A stretch of 57,518 nt of DNA from Methylomarinum sp964474415 (GCA_964474415.1 CAYYSO010000002.1:1-57518); one strand, 5' to 3'; shown: positions 43,833 through 53,105, numbered from the stretch's first letter. The notes: generated by a model from the sequence alone, not told the origin. A program made the numbers and translations.

Positions 43833-45164
43833 TTAAAAGATAATTTCCACACGCCTGTTCATAGCGCGATGTTCAGCACTGTCGTTAGGCACCAGATTTT
43901 GTGTATCCGCCCGTCCTTCCGCTGTAATTTCATTTTGTTGTTTAAGCCTCTTTTTCAAAACTTGCGCCACAGCCTGTGCTCTTGCCCGGGATAATACCCA
44001 ATTAGATGGAAATCTCGCTGTAAAAATAGGTATATTATCCGTATGACCCACTACGGTAATCGGATTGGTAACACTTTCCAGGGCATCAGCAATACGTGAT
44101 AATAACGGCTGATATTTACCCCGAATTCGATCAGAACCGGATGCAAAAAAGTTCTTTACCAGAATGCGAATCATTGACTGCCCATTATCATCAACAACTG
44201 CTACCTTCTTTTGGGAAATTTCAGGTTGTAGAAACTGCCTTATTTTTTCCAGTTCTGTCGGTTCAGCTACGGGAACACTAACCGGAGTATGCTTTTCCAC
44301 TGCAATAGGCACCTTAATACCATCCTTAATCTGGTAAAGCTGCGCCATCAATGGATTTGATGATTGATTAATAAAGAACAGAAATCCCAAAAACAGCAAC
44401 ATTAATAAAACCGCCGTGGCCGCTACGACAACCCATAAAGGAACATATTTTGCCAGGATATTGCGTTTATCGGTTATTCCCCGCCATTGACTGGAAAGTT
44501 CTTTATCCCATTCGCCTTGCTGACGCTGAATAATCTGATAGAGATTTTCCCGGACATCCTGTAGTTGATCCGCACCCTGTTGCTGAACCCGGTATTTACC
44601 CTCAAAACCAAGACTTAAACAGGCATAAAATATCTCCAGCAAATCCAGATAAGTTCCAGGCTGTAAAATAATATTATTTAAAACCTGAAAAAATTTCTCT
44701 CCACCCCAGGCTTCTCCATGAAAAGTTATCAACATTCCTTGAGTCGCCCAAATACTGTTACCGCCCCAAGGCGTATTTAGCACAACTTCGTCTACAAGCG
44801 AACATAAAATATAGCGGGCTGTCTGTACCTGATCTGCTGCACAACCCAAATCTTTGGCCTGACTGTCAAATGTCTTTATTTCATTAATAACCGCATTTCT
44901 CAATCCTGGAACATCGTGATGAGAGGCACTGTTGCGTAATTGAATGACTAATGATAGAAGCGGCAAGGCGCATCCCAGCAGATGATTATTGTCAGACCGC
45001 AGATTCAATTGCCGCTGAATTCCTCCCTCAGGCACTGCAACTGAAGAGCGGGATTCGACAGGAGCCGATCCGGGCGCTTGTTGTTTACGTCGGCGACCGG
45101 GCGAAGGTTTGAGAATCGTTTTGTCATCATCCGAAAAGTTTGCAAAAGGGTCGTCTTGGTTCAC
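43833..45164 (-). CDS. tssL: T6SS membrane-complex protein TssL with OmpA-like domain
   Basis: The 443-residue protein has a DotU/TssL cytoplasmic domain (about 60-235: LLSLVIQLRNSASHHDVPGL; RYILCSLVDEVVLNTPWGG), one membrane helix at about 243-266, and a C-terminal OmpA/MotB domain (about 320-443: VVGHTDNIPIFTARFPSNW; LSRARAQAV; EGRADTQNL; NRRVEIIF) that would bind peptidoglycan. It is the extended form in which TssL anchors itself to the cell wall. It lies 6 bases from tssK. Confidence 0.95.
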   Translation of the reverse strand: MNQDDPFANFSDDDKTILKPSPGRRRKQQAPGSAPVESRSSVAVPEGGIQRQLNLRSDNNHLLGCALPLLSLVIQLRNSASHHDVPGLRNAVINEIKTFDSQAKDLGCAADQVQTARYILCSLVDEVVLNTPWGGNSIWATQGMLITFHGEAWGGEKFFQVLNNIILQPGTYLDLLEIFYACLSLGFEGKYRVQQQGADQLQDVRENLYQIIQRQQGEWDKELSSQWRGITDKRNILAKYVPLWVVVAATAVLLMLLFLGFLFFINQSSNPLMAQLYQIKDGIKVPIAVEKHTPVSVPVAEPTELEKIRQFLQPEISQKKVAVVDDNGQSMIRILVKNFFASGSDRIRGKYQPLLSRIADALESVTNPITVVGHTDNIPIFTARFPSNWVLSRARAQAVAQVLKKRLKQQNEITAEGRADTQNLVPNDSAEHRAMNRRVEIIF

Positions 45165-45170
45165 GTCTGA

Positions 45171-46508
45171 TCACCCATTTTTAATGGCCCAAAATTCGAT
45201 TTCCAAAGCCGGAAAATCACCCGCGATATGAATCGCAAAACCACCCGATTTATGCATTTGTTGCCATAATTCCTCTTGTTTGTTTAATTCAAAATAGGAA
45301 AAGCCGGCATGATAAGGAATCTGTCGTGGTGCCACCGGCAATGATTGGACGGTAATCCCCGGTAAAGCTGACCGGACTAATTGTTGAATTTGTTCAACCG
45401 GACCTATTTTGACCTGCGCGGGAAAACGACTGCGCAACTGTTCAGTCGAAACCTGGGCATTAACAGCCAGAACAAAAAAAGCATCATTCAGCAAATTATA
45501 ATCAGGAATTTTTGCTGCTCGGGTACCATATTTAGGTGGTGTTAATGGAATCAGAATGGCATTTTGTTCCAGCACCATACTCAAACAATCCCGAATTTCC
45601 TCCATCACTGAGGAAAAAGTTCTCTTCAGATCCTCATGATCATAAGGAGGTAAAGCCAGCGGACGTTTGTTCGCCTTGGCATAAGTTGACAACTCTCCGG
45701 CAAGTTGAAGCATGATCCGATACAACTGTTCTGGATGTAAGCTGGGAATATGTAAGAGATGGGCAAACAAAGGCTCCAGCCGGTTAACCACCTGCAACAA
45801 TAAAAAATCGGAAATTTCCGCCACCCCCCCCCGTCCTGCTTCCGAAGCCCTACCCGCCAAAGCTTCGCCGCGAGTATGTAACAATCCCGAGATTTCCTTA
45901 ATAAAGTCACGCACCCGGGGGAGGCCCAGACTGTTAATTGCGGGGGAAATATATTCATCATCAAGAATAATATTTTTGTCCACTCGCGATTCGACTACCC
46001 GGGCGACACCAATACAAATAAACCCGGCTCGTTCCTGATTTTCCAGCATCAATCGGCAATTCAACTTTCCAATCACCACAGTAACTGTTTCATTGCTGCT
46101 GCTGTTATGGTCTTTAATCTCAATTTCCCGTGCATGATAGCGCGCTAGATTATTGGGCTTTTCATCGCTGTCTATTTCAACGGAGCCTTTGAGTCGCGTA
46201 GGAAAAGCCAGGTAGATAACACTCTCATGCAGCTCTGTTGGAATTTCTATCGGTGTCGGTAATTCATCATCTATTGGCATATTAAAAGGGGTACCATCTG
46301 GAAAAATCCCTCGACATTCGGCCAATGCGAACTTCCCCATCGACAATTGACGTTGATCGATTCTTAACTGACTGACGCCCCAATCATAGCTTTGCAGTCC
46401 TTCACAGCGGCCTTGCAACAAGGATTCGATATAGCGCCCATGCTGTTGAAAGTGTTGCGGTCGCAGAAACATTCCTTCCGACCAGACTACCCGATTGTTT
46501 TCAGACAT
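45171..46508 (-). CDS. tssK: T6SS baseplate-membrane adaptor TssK, with a G9 tract
   Basis: The 445-residue protein fits TssK: VVWSEGMFLRPQHFQQHGRY at residues 7-26, ESLLQGRCEGLQSYDWG, and the C-terminal domain ending LEIEFWAIKNG. TssK trimers join the baseplate to TssL/TssM. The reading frame is full length here. At plus-strand 45824-45832, nine C (G9 in the message) encode Gly-Gly in codons 226-228, so one slipped base would break the gene after about half its length. Confidence 0.95.
   Translation of the reverse strand: MSENNRVVWSEGMFLRPQHFQQHGRYIESLLQGRCEGLQSYDWGVSQLRIDQRQLSMGKFALAECRGIFPDGTPFNMPIDDELPTPIEIPTELHESVIYLAFPTRLKGSVEIDSDEKPNNLARYHAREIEIKDHNSSSNETVTVVIGKLNCRLMLENQERAGFICIGVARVVESRVDKNIILDDEYISPAINSLGLPRVRDFIKEISGLLHTRGEALAGRASEAGRGGVAEISDFLLLQVVNRLEPLFAHLLHIPSLHPEQLYRIMLQLAGELSTYAKANKRPLALPPYDHEDLKRTFSSVMEEIRDCLSMVLEQNAILIPLTPPKYGTRAAKIPDYNLLNDAFFVLAVNAQVSTEQLRSRFPAQVKIGPVEQIQQLVRSALPGITVQSLPVAPRQIPYHAGFSYFELNKQEELWQQMHKSGGFAIHIAGDFPALEIEFWAIKNG
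45824..45832. repeat. Nine-base homopolymer inside tssK
   Basis: A run of nine C on the plus strand is bounded by A and G. It is one of only two nine-base C/G runs that I see in the window; the other lies in sspB. Confidence 0.97.
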
Positions 46509-46593
46509 ATTTTTTCACTTATTATTTTTTTCACTTGTTATTTTGTAACTACTCGCCCCCTATGGGGGCTTCTTTAGGCATGGGTGAGTTACG

Positions 46594-48018
46594 TTATTTT
46601 TTTGGTTGCTTACCTATCTGTTTCATTTGCTTTTCATAGGCATCAGCAAAGGTATCGCCGTAAAAATCTTCAACAGCAACCTCTGCCAGTTGAGAATAAA
46701 TCTCGCAATACCGATCCCAGCACTTGGCTTTTTTGTTTAAAACCAGACCTTCTTTAAATTGTTTTTCGATACAGTCAGGTGCAAATTGATTTAATATTTC
46801 CTGTAAAGAAGCCTGTATCCCTGCCTGCATAGCCAGCTGATGATTCAAAACATCCTGAAAAGCTTCTTCAATGGCTTCAACCGAAGGTTTAAAACCACCC
46901 TGCCCATCATTTAACAGGTGTTGCAGAGCTTCTTCGGTGTTGACAGAAAATTTTAACGGATTATTATCCATCCTTTTGATAGTCGTTACCGTAACTCTGA
47001 ACAGACTTTTAAATTCTGCCCGGCTTCTTAAAACCGCCATTGTGCTGTCGACAAATTGCCTGAACATGGCGCCAATACGCCGCATTCTGTCCACTTGATC
47101 TGAACTTAAAAGCTCGTTCTGATTCAATTCTGCACCTTGCAAAAAAGCAGCATAGAGATTTTCAGAGGATTTGAGCGAAGACTGTTCAAGCGCTTCTGGC
47201 TGAACTGAAACAGGCTTGGGTGCGGCTGTAGATAGGCTTTCTGAAAAGAATGATAATTCTTCGCTGGCTACAACTTCATTTCCCTGCTGCAAACCAGCGG
47301 ATTGAAGCGGCTCTCCAGCAGATGTTCCTCCAGAAATTTCAGGCGCAACAGATGGTTGTTCAAAAAGCTCTTCAAAATTAAAATCTTCCGGAATCTCATC
47401 ATTGGCATGTCTTTCTCCGGTAGGTGAAGGCGGAATAAAACTATCATGCAAAGATGATAGTTTGGCATTACCCTCAGAGGGTGGAATAAAGTTATCTTGC
47501 AGATCAGCCAAAAAAGGATTCGGCGACTCCCCTACCAGGGCCTGGTCATCTACCATTAGATGATGGTCCTCTTCAGGCTCAGAAGTTCCAAATTGGTTTA
47601 AAAGGTCATTGTCTCTATCTGCCTGCAATGGAGCCGTCTCAACAAAGGGACTCGAATCCATCCTGTCTTGAGCATAATCCAATAAAATCGCATCAGATTC
47701 AGGCAACACCTCAACTTGAATCTGATATTCACCAATACCCAGAATCATGCCATCAGCCAATAGAACTGTCGCTTTATTTAACGGTGTTGGACTGTCATCT
47801 ATAAAAGTTCCACTCAGACTGGTATCCTTCAATAGATAAGTATCATTTTCGTAAATGATCTCCGCATGATGTCTGGAGATAAGTTTTTCTTGATCAGCCA
47901 AAACCAAATCACAGGTCTGTGACCGACCTATACTGCCACCTTCTTTATTAAAAATGAAGGAGTCATTGTGTTCATAAGACTGTTCCTTGAATGATATAAT
48001 TTTTAATGATACAGGCAT
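46594..48018 (-). CDS. tagH: T6SS FHA-domain protein (TagH/Fha/ImpI)
   Basis: The 474-residue protein has an N-terminal FHA phospho-threonine-binding domain (about 25-100: GSIGRSQTCDLVLADQEKL; ISRHHAEIIYEN; TSLSGTFID), a long low-complexity acidic and Ser/Pro linker (about 110-310) and a C-terminal TagH/ImpI domain (about 325-474, VDRMRRIGAMFRQFVDSTMAV). Such proteins bind phosphorylated partners and promote assembly. It is the first minus-strand gene of the T6SS operon, divergent from tssJ. Confidence 0.93.
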   Translation of the reverse strand: MPVSLKIISFKEQSYEHNDSFIFNKEGGSIGRSQTCDLVLADQEKLISRHHAEIIYENDTYLLKDTSLSGTFIDDSPTPLNKATVLLADGMILGIGEYQIQVEVLPESDAILLDYAQDRMDSSPFVETAPLQADRDNDLLNQFGTSEPEEDHHLMVDDQALVGESPNPFLADLQDNFIPPSEGNAKLSSLHDSFIPPSPTGERHANDEIPEDFNFEELFEQPSVAPEISGGTSAGEPLQSAGLQQGNEVVASEELSFFSESLSTAAPKPVSVQPEALEQSSLKSSENLYAAFLQGAELNQNELLSSDQVDRMRRIGAMFRQFVDSTMAVLRSRAEFKSLFRVTVTTIKRMDNNPLKFSVNTEEALQHLLNDGQGGFKPSVEAIEEAFQDVLNHQLAMQAGIQASLQEILNQFAPDCIEKQFKEGLVLNKKAKCWDRYCEIYSQLAEVAVEDFYGDTFADAYEKQMKQIGKQPKK

Positions 48019-48113
48019 ATTTTAATCATCTAATTTATATTTCTAAATTTCACTTAACTGATAGAATGAAAGAATAGACTGTTACTAACAATTTTACTAA
48101 TGAAGGAAAAAAG

Positions 48114-48599
48114 GTGACCATCCCATTTCCCCCAAAATATCTTTTTATTGGGTTTAATTTTTTACTGCTATCACTATTAACGGGTTGCGCTCTTTTTAGT
48201 GATGATAAAAATGAACCGAACTTTGCAAAATTGACAATCATTGCTGACCAAAACCTCAATCCTGCAATTGATGGCCGAGCATCACCTGTAGTCATTAGAA
48301 TTTATCAGTTGTCTCAAGCAGCCAAATTCAATAACAGCAATTTCTTCGCCTTATATGAAAATGATCAATCTTTATTGGGAAATAATTTGCAGACCCGCAC
48401 AGAATTTGAGATAACACCCAACAAAAAGTATCAAAAAAAACTGGAAATCAAACCCAACACGCATTTTATAGCCATTTTGGCAGCCTATCGTGATCTTGAT
48501 CATGCACAGTGGAAAAAAATTAAAAATTTTAATAGTCAGGAAAACTCGTCGCTCATCATTCATCTCAATCAAAACAGTGTCCAACTTGATATTAAATAA
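48114..48599 (+). CDS. tssJ: T6SS outer-membrane lipoprotein TssJ (GTG start)
   Basis: The 161-residue protein has a lipoprotein signal with lipobox LLTGC at about residues 21-25, then the TssJ fold (AKLTIIADQNLNPAIDGRAS; PVVIRIYQLSQAAKFNNSNF; AAYRDLDHAQWK). The start is GTG at 48114 behind a strong AAGGAAAAAAGG. TssJ anchors TssM to the outer membrane. It lies on the opposite strand to the rest of the cluster, sharing a 95-base divergent promoter region with tagH. Confidence 0.9.
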   Translation: MTIPFPPKYLFIGFNFLLLSLLTGCALFSDDKNEPNFAKLTIIADQNLNPAIDGRASPVVIRIYQLSQAAKFNNSNFFALYENDQSLLGNNLQTRTEFEITPNKKYQKKLEIKPNTHFIAILAAYRDLDHAQWKKIKNFNSQENSSLIIHLNQNSVQLDIK

Positions 48600-48633
48600 A
48601 ATCTGATATGTCAACACTTTTCCTGACACAAAA

Positions 48634-48851
48634 TTACACAGCTTTTTGCTGAACTTCATACTCTACTGGTGACAAACAGTCGTTAGCAGAATGAATTCTT
48701 TCTCGGTTATAATATTCAATATATTCAAATATTGCCTGCAGAGCAAGGCCTTACGCGTCTTAAATCGACAGTGATGAAGCAGTTCTGTTTTTAGGGTATG
48801 AAAGAAACTCTCAGAAACTGCATTACCTCAGCAATTCCCCTAACGACTCAT
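48634..48851 (-). pseudogene. Decayed IS3-family transposase C-terminus
   Basis: The minus strand reads MSR-stop-GNC-stop-GNAVSESFFHTLKTELLHH, then after a frame change AIFEYIEYYNRERIHSANDC with LSPVEYE, matching the end of IS3-family OrfB (SMSRKGNCWDNA, ESFFHTLKTEL, YI-YYN-RIHSA-N-LSP-EYE). Two in-frame stops and one frameshift show that it is inactive. The inverted word TGTCA-ACACTTTTCC-TGACA just downstream (48610-48629) may be the old element end. Confidence 0.82.
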
Positions 48852-48886
48852 TAGATTGAACCTAAAAAAATCAGTTGGGCACGGAT

Positions 48887-48995
48887 TTTGTGGAAAATCT
48901 GGGCGCAAAAGACAAAGAATCGCTCGCAGATAATGGCCTTAGTCCTTATCAAGAGCTATTCTGCAGAATTTTGTGTCCAGATTTCTTCACAAAAC
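48887..48995. repeat. Palindromic element in the IS graveyard
   Basis: Left arm near 48887-48910 (GTGGAAAATCTGGGCGCAAAA) and right arm near 48969-48995 (TTTTGTGTCCAGATTTCTTC then ACA) are imperfect inverse complements about 60 bases apart. No coding capacity. Confidence 0.6.
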
Positions 48996-49094
48996 CGTGA
49001 AGCGATTGTAGCTCACCTAATGGGTGCAGATGAAAAGCTTATGTTAATTTGAATATTCAATAGTTTATGGCAAACTTAAGCAGCCAACTGATTT

Positions 49095-49590
49095 TTTTAA
49101 ATTGAATAATATGGCGTTCTTGTAAAATAGCTCGATGACTACCGAAAGCATGCTGATTTTCACGATCAGTATGCCAAATCCCTTTAGCAGACTTTCGCTT
49201 CCATATCGCCATCAACAAGGCATCATTAACTATTGAGTTTTCATTCGACTATCCATTGACCAGCCGATGATTTTTCTGGAAAATAAATTAACTACAATCG
49301 CCAAATATAACCCGCCTTCCTCAGTGTAAATGTAAATAAACGTAAGTCATATCACCCACATAATAGCAATTAGACTGCATTACTATAAATTGTCTATTCA
49401 ATAGCTTGGGCGCTCTATAAACCTATTATGCTTGGAATCTGTTGTCGCTTTCAATTTCCCCCTTCTTCGTTTGCAAAAAGAATACATACGGTCAGCTTTG
49501 CCTGGTGAACAGCTAATGCGACAACGCATCGGCAGATAGCCGTAAGTTCTATCATAACCTCCTAAAGGTGCAAACTTAAATCTCAAGGGA
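49095..49590 (-). pseudogene. Decayed IS3-family transposase core
   Basis: The minus strand contains pieces of an IS3 OrfB in order: RGKLKATTDSKHN, then NRQFIVMQSNC-YYVGDMTYVY, FSRKIIGWSMDSRM, VNDALLMAIWKRKSAKGIWH, TDR-NQHAFGSHRAIL. These match the catalytic DDE region (GDITYI, DLFSRKIIGW, HTDRGNQYAS). Frame changes and stops separate them, so it is dead. It may be the same element as the 48634-48851 piece, split by the palindrome between them. Confidence 0.8.
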
Positions 49591-49985
49591 GGCTGTATCT
49601 ATAAAACTGAAGCCACCAAAAGCCTAACGGCCTTTGGCTTTATTACCCGTGCGATCTCTAGTAACTCATTCCGGGGTACGAGTCAGTTTCGTCGGTCACG
49701 TTAGATTTTAGAATCTAGTAAAGAAGCCATTTTGTTTCTTTTTACCCTCATTTTCTCACGCTGAAAATCATGAAAACGGAGCTTCAGCGAAGTGAAGATT
49801 TTTAGTCCCCGATAGCCCCACAGGGCCGGGTATTTTTCCGTAGCTTGCGGAGGAGAAATACAAGACTTCCCGATAATAGGGGTGTCAAGTCATTTATGGA
49901 AGTACTACGGAACCTGCATCGAGTATACAAAGATGTGGCGTAGTGGCACGTACACAGAACGAATCGGAACCGCCGAAGGCATTAA

Positions 49986-50053
49986 TCGCCACGTCATTTT
50001 TCGCTGCTGAAATCGGACAAATCCCATTTCAGCTTTCGCGAAAAATCGTGGCG
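49986..50053. repeat. Fold-back palindrome upstream of petA
   Basis: Arms 49986-50013 (CGCCACG, TTTTTCGC, TGCTGAAAT) and 50025-50053 (ATTTCAGC, GCGAAAAA, TCGTGGCG) are inverse complements with small gaps, around an 11-base centre. It would form a long hairpin in RNA or single-stranded DNA. Confidence 0.7.
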
Positions 50054-50226
50054 CGCTTGTTAAAAAAGAACGCAAGACAACAAAAGATTCTGTTCTTGAA
50101 GTAGTTAGGGATATTTTTTAGCCGATTTAGCGATTCTGGAGAAACTGAACCAGTAACTTTTTCAGAGCAGACTAATTACAGCTTCAATAAATAGAAACAG
50201 TAAGGTAATATTGAACACACAAAAAA

Positions 50227-50255
50227 TTGATATAGATCACACTACATCACATAAT
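50227..50255 (+). promoter_or_regulatory. FNR/CRP-like site and possible -10 before petA
   Basis: TTGATATAGATCAC at 50227-50240 matches the FNR/ANR consensus TTGAT-N4-ATCAA in nine of ten fixed positions. CATAAT at 50250-50255 could be a -10 hexamer. If so, the site would overlap the -35, a position more typical of repression; the true transcription start is unknown. Confidence 0.5.
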
Positions 50256-50279
50256 AAACAATAAACAGGAGCGTTCCTC

Positions 50280-50879
50280 ATGAGCAACGAAGGCGTCGAT
50301 AAATCAAAACGCCAGTTTCTGACCTCGGCATTGACCGTGGTTGGAGCCGTCGGTACAGGCTACCTCGCTGTACCCTTTCTATCGCAAATGCAACCCAGCG
50401 CCAAAGCTATGGCGGCAGGCGCTCCGGTAGAAGTTGATATCAGCAAGATAGAGCCCGGACAGCTAATCAGAGTCGCATGGCGCGGCAAGCCTGTCTGGAT
50501 ACTCAACAGAACGCCTGAGGTTCTGGAAACTTTGGCTACATTGGATAACCAACTGGCCGACCCTTTATCTAATGAATCCAACCAGCCGGAATCCAGCAAA
50601 AATGAGGTACGTTCCATAAAACCGGAAATTTTTGTTGCCGTAGGTCTGTGTACCCACCTCGGCTGCTCACCGACTTTCCGTCCGGAAATAGCGCCACCTG
50701 ACTTGGGCGACAGATGGAAAGGTGGCTTTTTCTGTCCATGTCACGGTTCCTGGTTTGATTTGGCCGGACGCGTTTATCGAGGCGTTCCTGCGCCCACAAA
50801 CCTTGTAGTTCCACCATATCGGTATGTAACGGATAATCTCATCATTGTAGGTGAAGACATCGAGGAGAAAAGCGCATGA
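50280..50879 (+). CDS. petA: Ubiquinol-cytochrome c reductase Rieske iron-sulfur subunit
   Basis: The 199-residue protein has a membrane anchor after KSKRQFLTSAL (about 8-35) and the Rieske [2Fe-2S] boxes CTHLGC (Cys124, His126, Cys129) and CPCHGS (Cys152, Cys154, His155). It passes electrons from ubiquinol to cytochrome c1. AGGAG precedes the start, and the stop overlaps petB as ATGA. First gene of petABC. Confidence 0.97.
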   Translation: MSNEGVDKSKRQFLTSALTVVGAVGTGYLAVPFLSQMQPSAKAMAAGAPVEVDISKIEPGQLIRVAWRGKPVWILNRTPEVLETLATLDNQLADPLSNESNQPESSKNEVRSIKPEIFVAVGLCTHLGCSPTFRPEIAPPDLGDRWKGGFFCPCHGSWFDLAGRVYRGVPAPTNLVVPPYRYVTDNLIIVGEDIEEKSA

Positions 50880-52273
50880 AGCATAAAATAAACGAATGCA
50901 CAGATTGGTTATTGGAAAGATTTCCAATGTCCAAATTTTGGAATGATCACATGGCGCATTACTATGCGCCCAAAAACTTCAATATCTGGTATTTTTTTGG
51001 TTCACTGGCTCTGCTGGTCCTGGTAAATCAGTTTATTACCGGTATTCTGTTAACCATGAACTATAAGCCTGATGCAGAACTGGCCTTTGATTCGGTTGAA
51101 TACATCATGAGAGATGTCAACTGGGGCTGGCTAGTACGTTATATGCACTCAACCGGCGCCTCTGCATTTTTTATTATTATCTATCTACACATGTTCAGAG
51201 GCCTGATGTATGGCTCCTTCAAGCAGCCGCGCGAACTGATCTGGATTTTCGGCATGCTGATTTTTGTCGCCCTGATGGCCGAAGCCTTTATGGGTTACCT
51301 GCTACCTTGGGGACAAATGTCTTATTGGGGGGCACAGGTCATTATCTCACTGTTCAGTGCCATCCCGGTTATCGGTGACGATCTGTCATTATGGATCCGA
51401 GGTGACTATGTTATTTCCGATGCGACTCTAAACCGCTTCTTTGCATTTCATGTTATTGCTGTCCCATTGGTAATGCTTATCCTGGTATTTTTGCACATCG
51501 TAGCCTTACATGAAGTGGGCTCTAACAACCCGGACGGCATTAATATAAAAGAATCCAAAGACCCCTATGGCGTGCCGGTTGACGGAATACCATTCCATCC
51601 TTATTACACAGTAAAAGACCTCGTGGGAGTTGGTGTGTTTCTGTTCTTTTTTGCCACCGTTATTTTCTACATGCCGGAAATGGGTGGCTATTTTCTCGAA
51701 CACGCCAACTTTATTCCGGCTGATCCATTGAAAACGCCCGAACATATTGCACCCGTCTGGTATTTCACCCCTTTCTATGCCATATTGCGTGCAGTACCTG
51801 ACAAATTTGCCGGAGTTATCGCCATGGGCGGTGCGATTGTAATCCTATTCCTGCTGCCATGGCTGGATCGCAGTAAAGTTAGATCAATTCGTTATCGTGG
51901 CGGCATACACAAAAAAGCGTTACTGCTGTTTGTTATTAGTTTTATTGGTTTGGGCTATCTGGGCACTCAACCAGTAACGCCAACAGCAACAATATTTGCC
52001 AGAATATTTACTGCAACTTATTTTGGCTTTTTCCTATTAATGCCTTTGTATACCCGATGGGAAAAAACAAAACCTATTCCTACTCGATTAACAGAACAGC
52101 CAACTATTGAAGATCGCATTCCTGGCTGGCTGAAAACCCTGGATGAGATGATTCCAAAAACAACCGTTACAGACAGCAACGGAAAAACCGCTGAAAAAAG
52201 AAGGCCGAATCCGTCAGCCATTAGCAACGTACTGATTCGATTTGCAAAAAAACTAAAAGAAAGCCTTGATTAA
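50876..52273 (+). CDS. petB: Cytochrome b of the bc1 complex
   Basis: The 465-residue membrane protein has the paired haem-ligand histidines in HSTGASAFFIIIYLHMFRG and FHVIAVPLVMLILVFLHIVALH (given here as the H-X-H pairs near residues 87/101 and 188/203), and a PEWY-like loop PVWYFTPFYAILR. It forms the Qo and Qi sites. The tail after the last membrane helix (about 395-465) is charged and longer than in classic cytochrome b. It overlaps petA by 4 bases. Confidence 0.96.
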   Translation: MKHKINECTDWLLERFPMSKFWNDHMAHYYAPKNFNIWYFFGSLALLVLVNQFITGILLTMNYKPDAELAFDSVEYIMRDVNWGWLVRYMHSTGASAFFIIIYLHMFRGLMYGSFKQPRELIWIFGMLIFVALMAEAFMGYLLPWGQMSYWGAQVIISLFSAIPVIGDDLSLWIRGDYVISDATLNRFFAFHVIAVPLVMLILVFLHIVALHEVGSNNPDGINIKESKDPYGVPVDGIPFHPYYTVKDLVGVGVFLFFFATVIFYMPEMGGYFLEHANFIPADPLKTPEHIAPVWYFTPFYAILRAVPDKFAGVIAMGGAIVILFLLPWLDRSKVRSIRYRGGIHKKALLLFVISFIGLGYLGTQPVTPTATIFARIFTATYFGFFLLMPLYTRWEKTKPIPTRLTEQPTIEDRIPGWLKTLDEMIPKTTVTDSNGKTAEKRRPNPSAISNVLIRFAKKLKESLD

Positions 52274-52276
52274 ACT

Positions 52277-52999
52277 ATGAAAAAGCTAATATATACTCTG
52301 TTATTTATACTGCCTTTCAGCGTTTTTGCCAGTGGTTCAGGCATAGAACTGGAAGATGCTGATATTGATCTTTCCGACTACGCATCTCTGGAGCGAGGAG
52401 CGAAACATTATGTAACCTACTGTCTGGGTTGCCATTCGGCTAAACATATCCGTTATAAACGTTTTGCACTGGATTTAGATCTGGACGAAAATAAAGTTCT
52501 GAAAGACATTGCCCCCTATGGAGCGGGCATTTATGATCAAATGCATTCTGCCATGAATAAACATGATGCCACTAAATGGTTTGGCACCAATCCTCCAGAC
52601 TTATCTTTAATTGCCCGTTCCCGTGGCGCCGACTGGCTCTATAGCTATCTTAAAGGCTTTTATACAGAACCGGGAAGTCCATTAGGCGTTAACAATGCTG
52701 TCTTTAAGGATGTTGGTATGCCTAATGTTTTATGGCAATTACAAGGTGAACAAACAGCAGTTATTAAAAAAATTGATGGCCAGGAAGTTATAACCAAACT
52801 GGTCTTGAAAAAACCTGGAAAATTATCGACCAAGGAATTCGATAAAATGGTCAACGACCTGGTTAACTTTCTGGTTTATGTTGGTGAACCGGTGCAACTG
52901 GAAAGAAGGTCAATGGGTAAATACGTACTGTTCTTTATTCTGATGTTTACCGTTGTGGCCTATTTGCTAAAAAAAGAATATTGGAAAGATATTCATTAA
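52277..52999 (+). CDS. petC: Cytochrome c1
   Basis: The 240-residue protein has a signal peptide (about 1-18, MKKLIYTLLFILPFSVFA), a covalent haem motif CLGCH at about 49-53, and a C-terminal membrane helix (about 215-233) with a short basic tail. It accepts electrons from the Rieske protein and passes them to a soluble cytochrome c. It follows petB by 3 bases. Confidence 0.96.
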   Translation: MKKLIYTLLFILPFSVFASGSGIELEDADIDLSDYASLERGAKHYVTYCLGCHSAKHIRYKRFALDLDLDENKVLKDIAPYGAGIYDQMHSAMNKHDATKWFGTNPPDLSLIARSRGADWLYSYLKGFYTEPGSPLGVNNAVFKDVGMPNVLWQLQGEQTAVIKKIDGQEVITKLVLKKPGKLSTKEFDKMVNDLVNFLVYVGEPVQLERRSMGKYVLFFILMFTVVAYLLKKEYWKDIH

Positions 53000-53008
53000 A
53001 AACAAATA

Positions 53009-53044
53009 ACACAGGACAAAAGGAAGTGTCTCTTTGTCCTGTGT
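53009..53044. terminator. Stem-loop after petC
   Basis: ACACAGGACAAA (53009-53020) and TTTGTCCTGTGT (53033-53044) form a perfect 12-bp stem with a 12-base loop, 10 bases after petC. It lacks a T-run, so it may protect the transcript 3' end or end it only partly. Confidence 0.5.
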
Positions 53045-53096
53045 CCTTCCCCTGTCACTGTCTTTAATCTTCCCCGCACAAAAAAATAAATACTCA

Positions 53097-53105
53097 TGAT
53101 ATAAT
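53097..53105 (+). promoter_or_regulatory. Extended -10 promoter of sspAB
   Basis: TGATATAAT is a perfect extended -10 element (TGn-TATAAT), 42 bases before the sspA start. No good -35 is visible, as is allowed for this promoter class. Confidence 0.65.

Larger units (their letters stand above)
49591..50279. other. Gene-free region before petA
   Basis: I find no gene. It holds one palindromic element (49986-50053), assorted AT-rich sequence that may be further mobile-element debris, and in the last 60 bases the petA promoter region with an FNR/CRP-like site. Confidence 0.5.
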
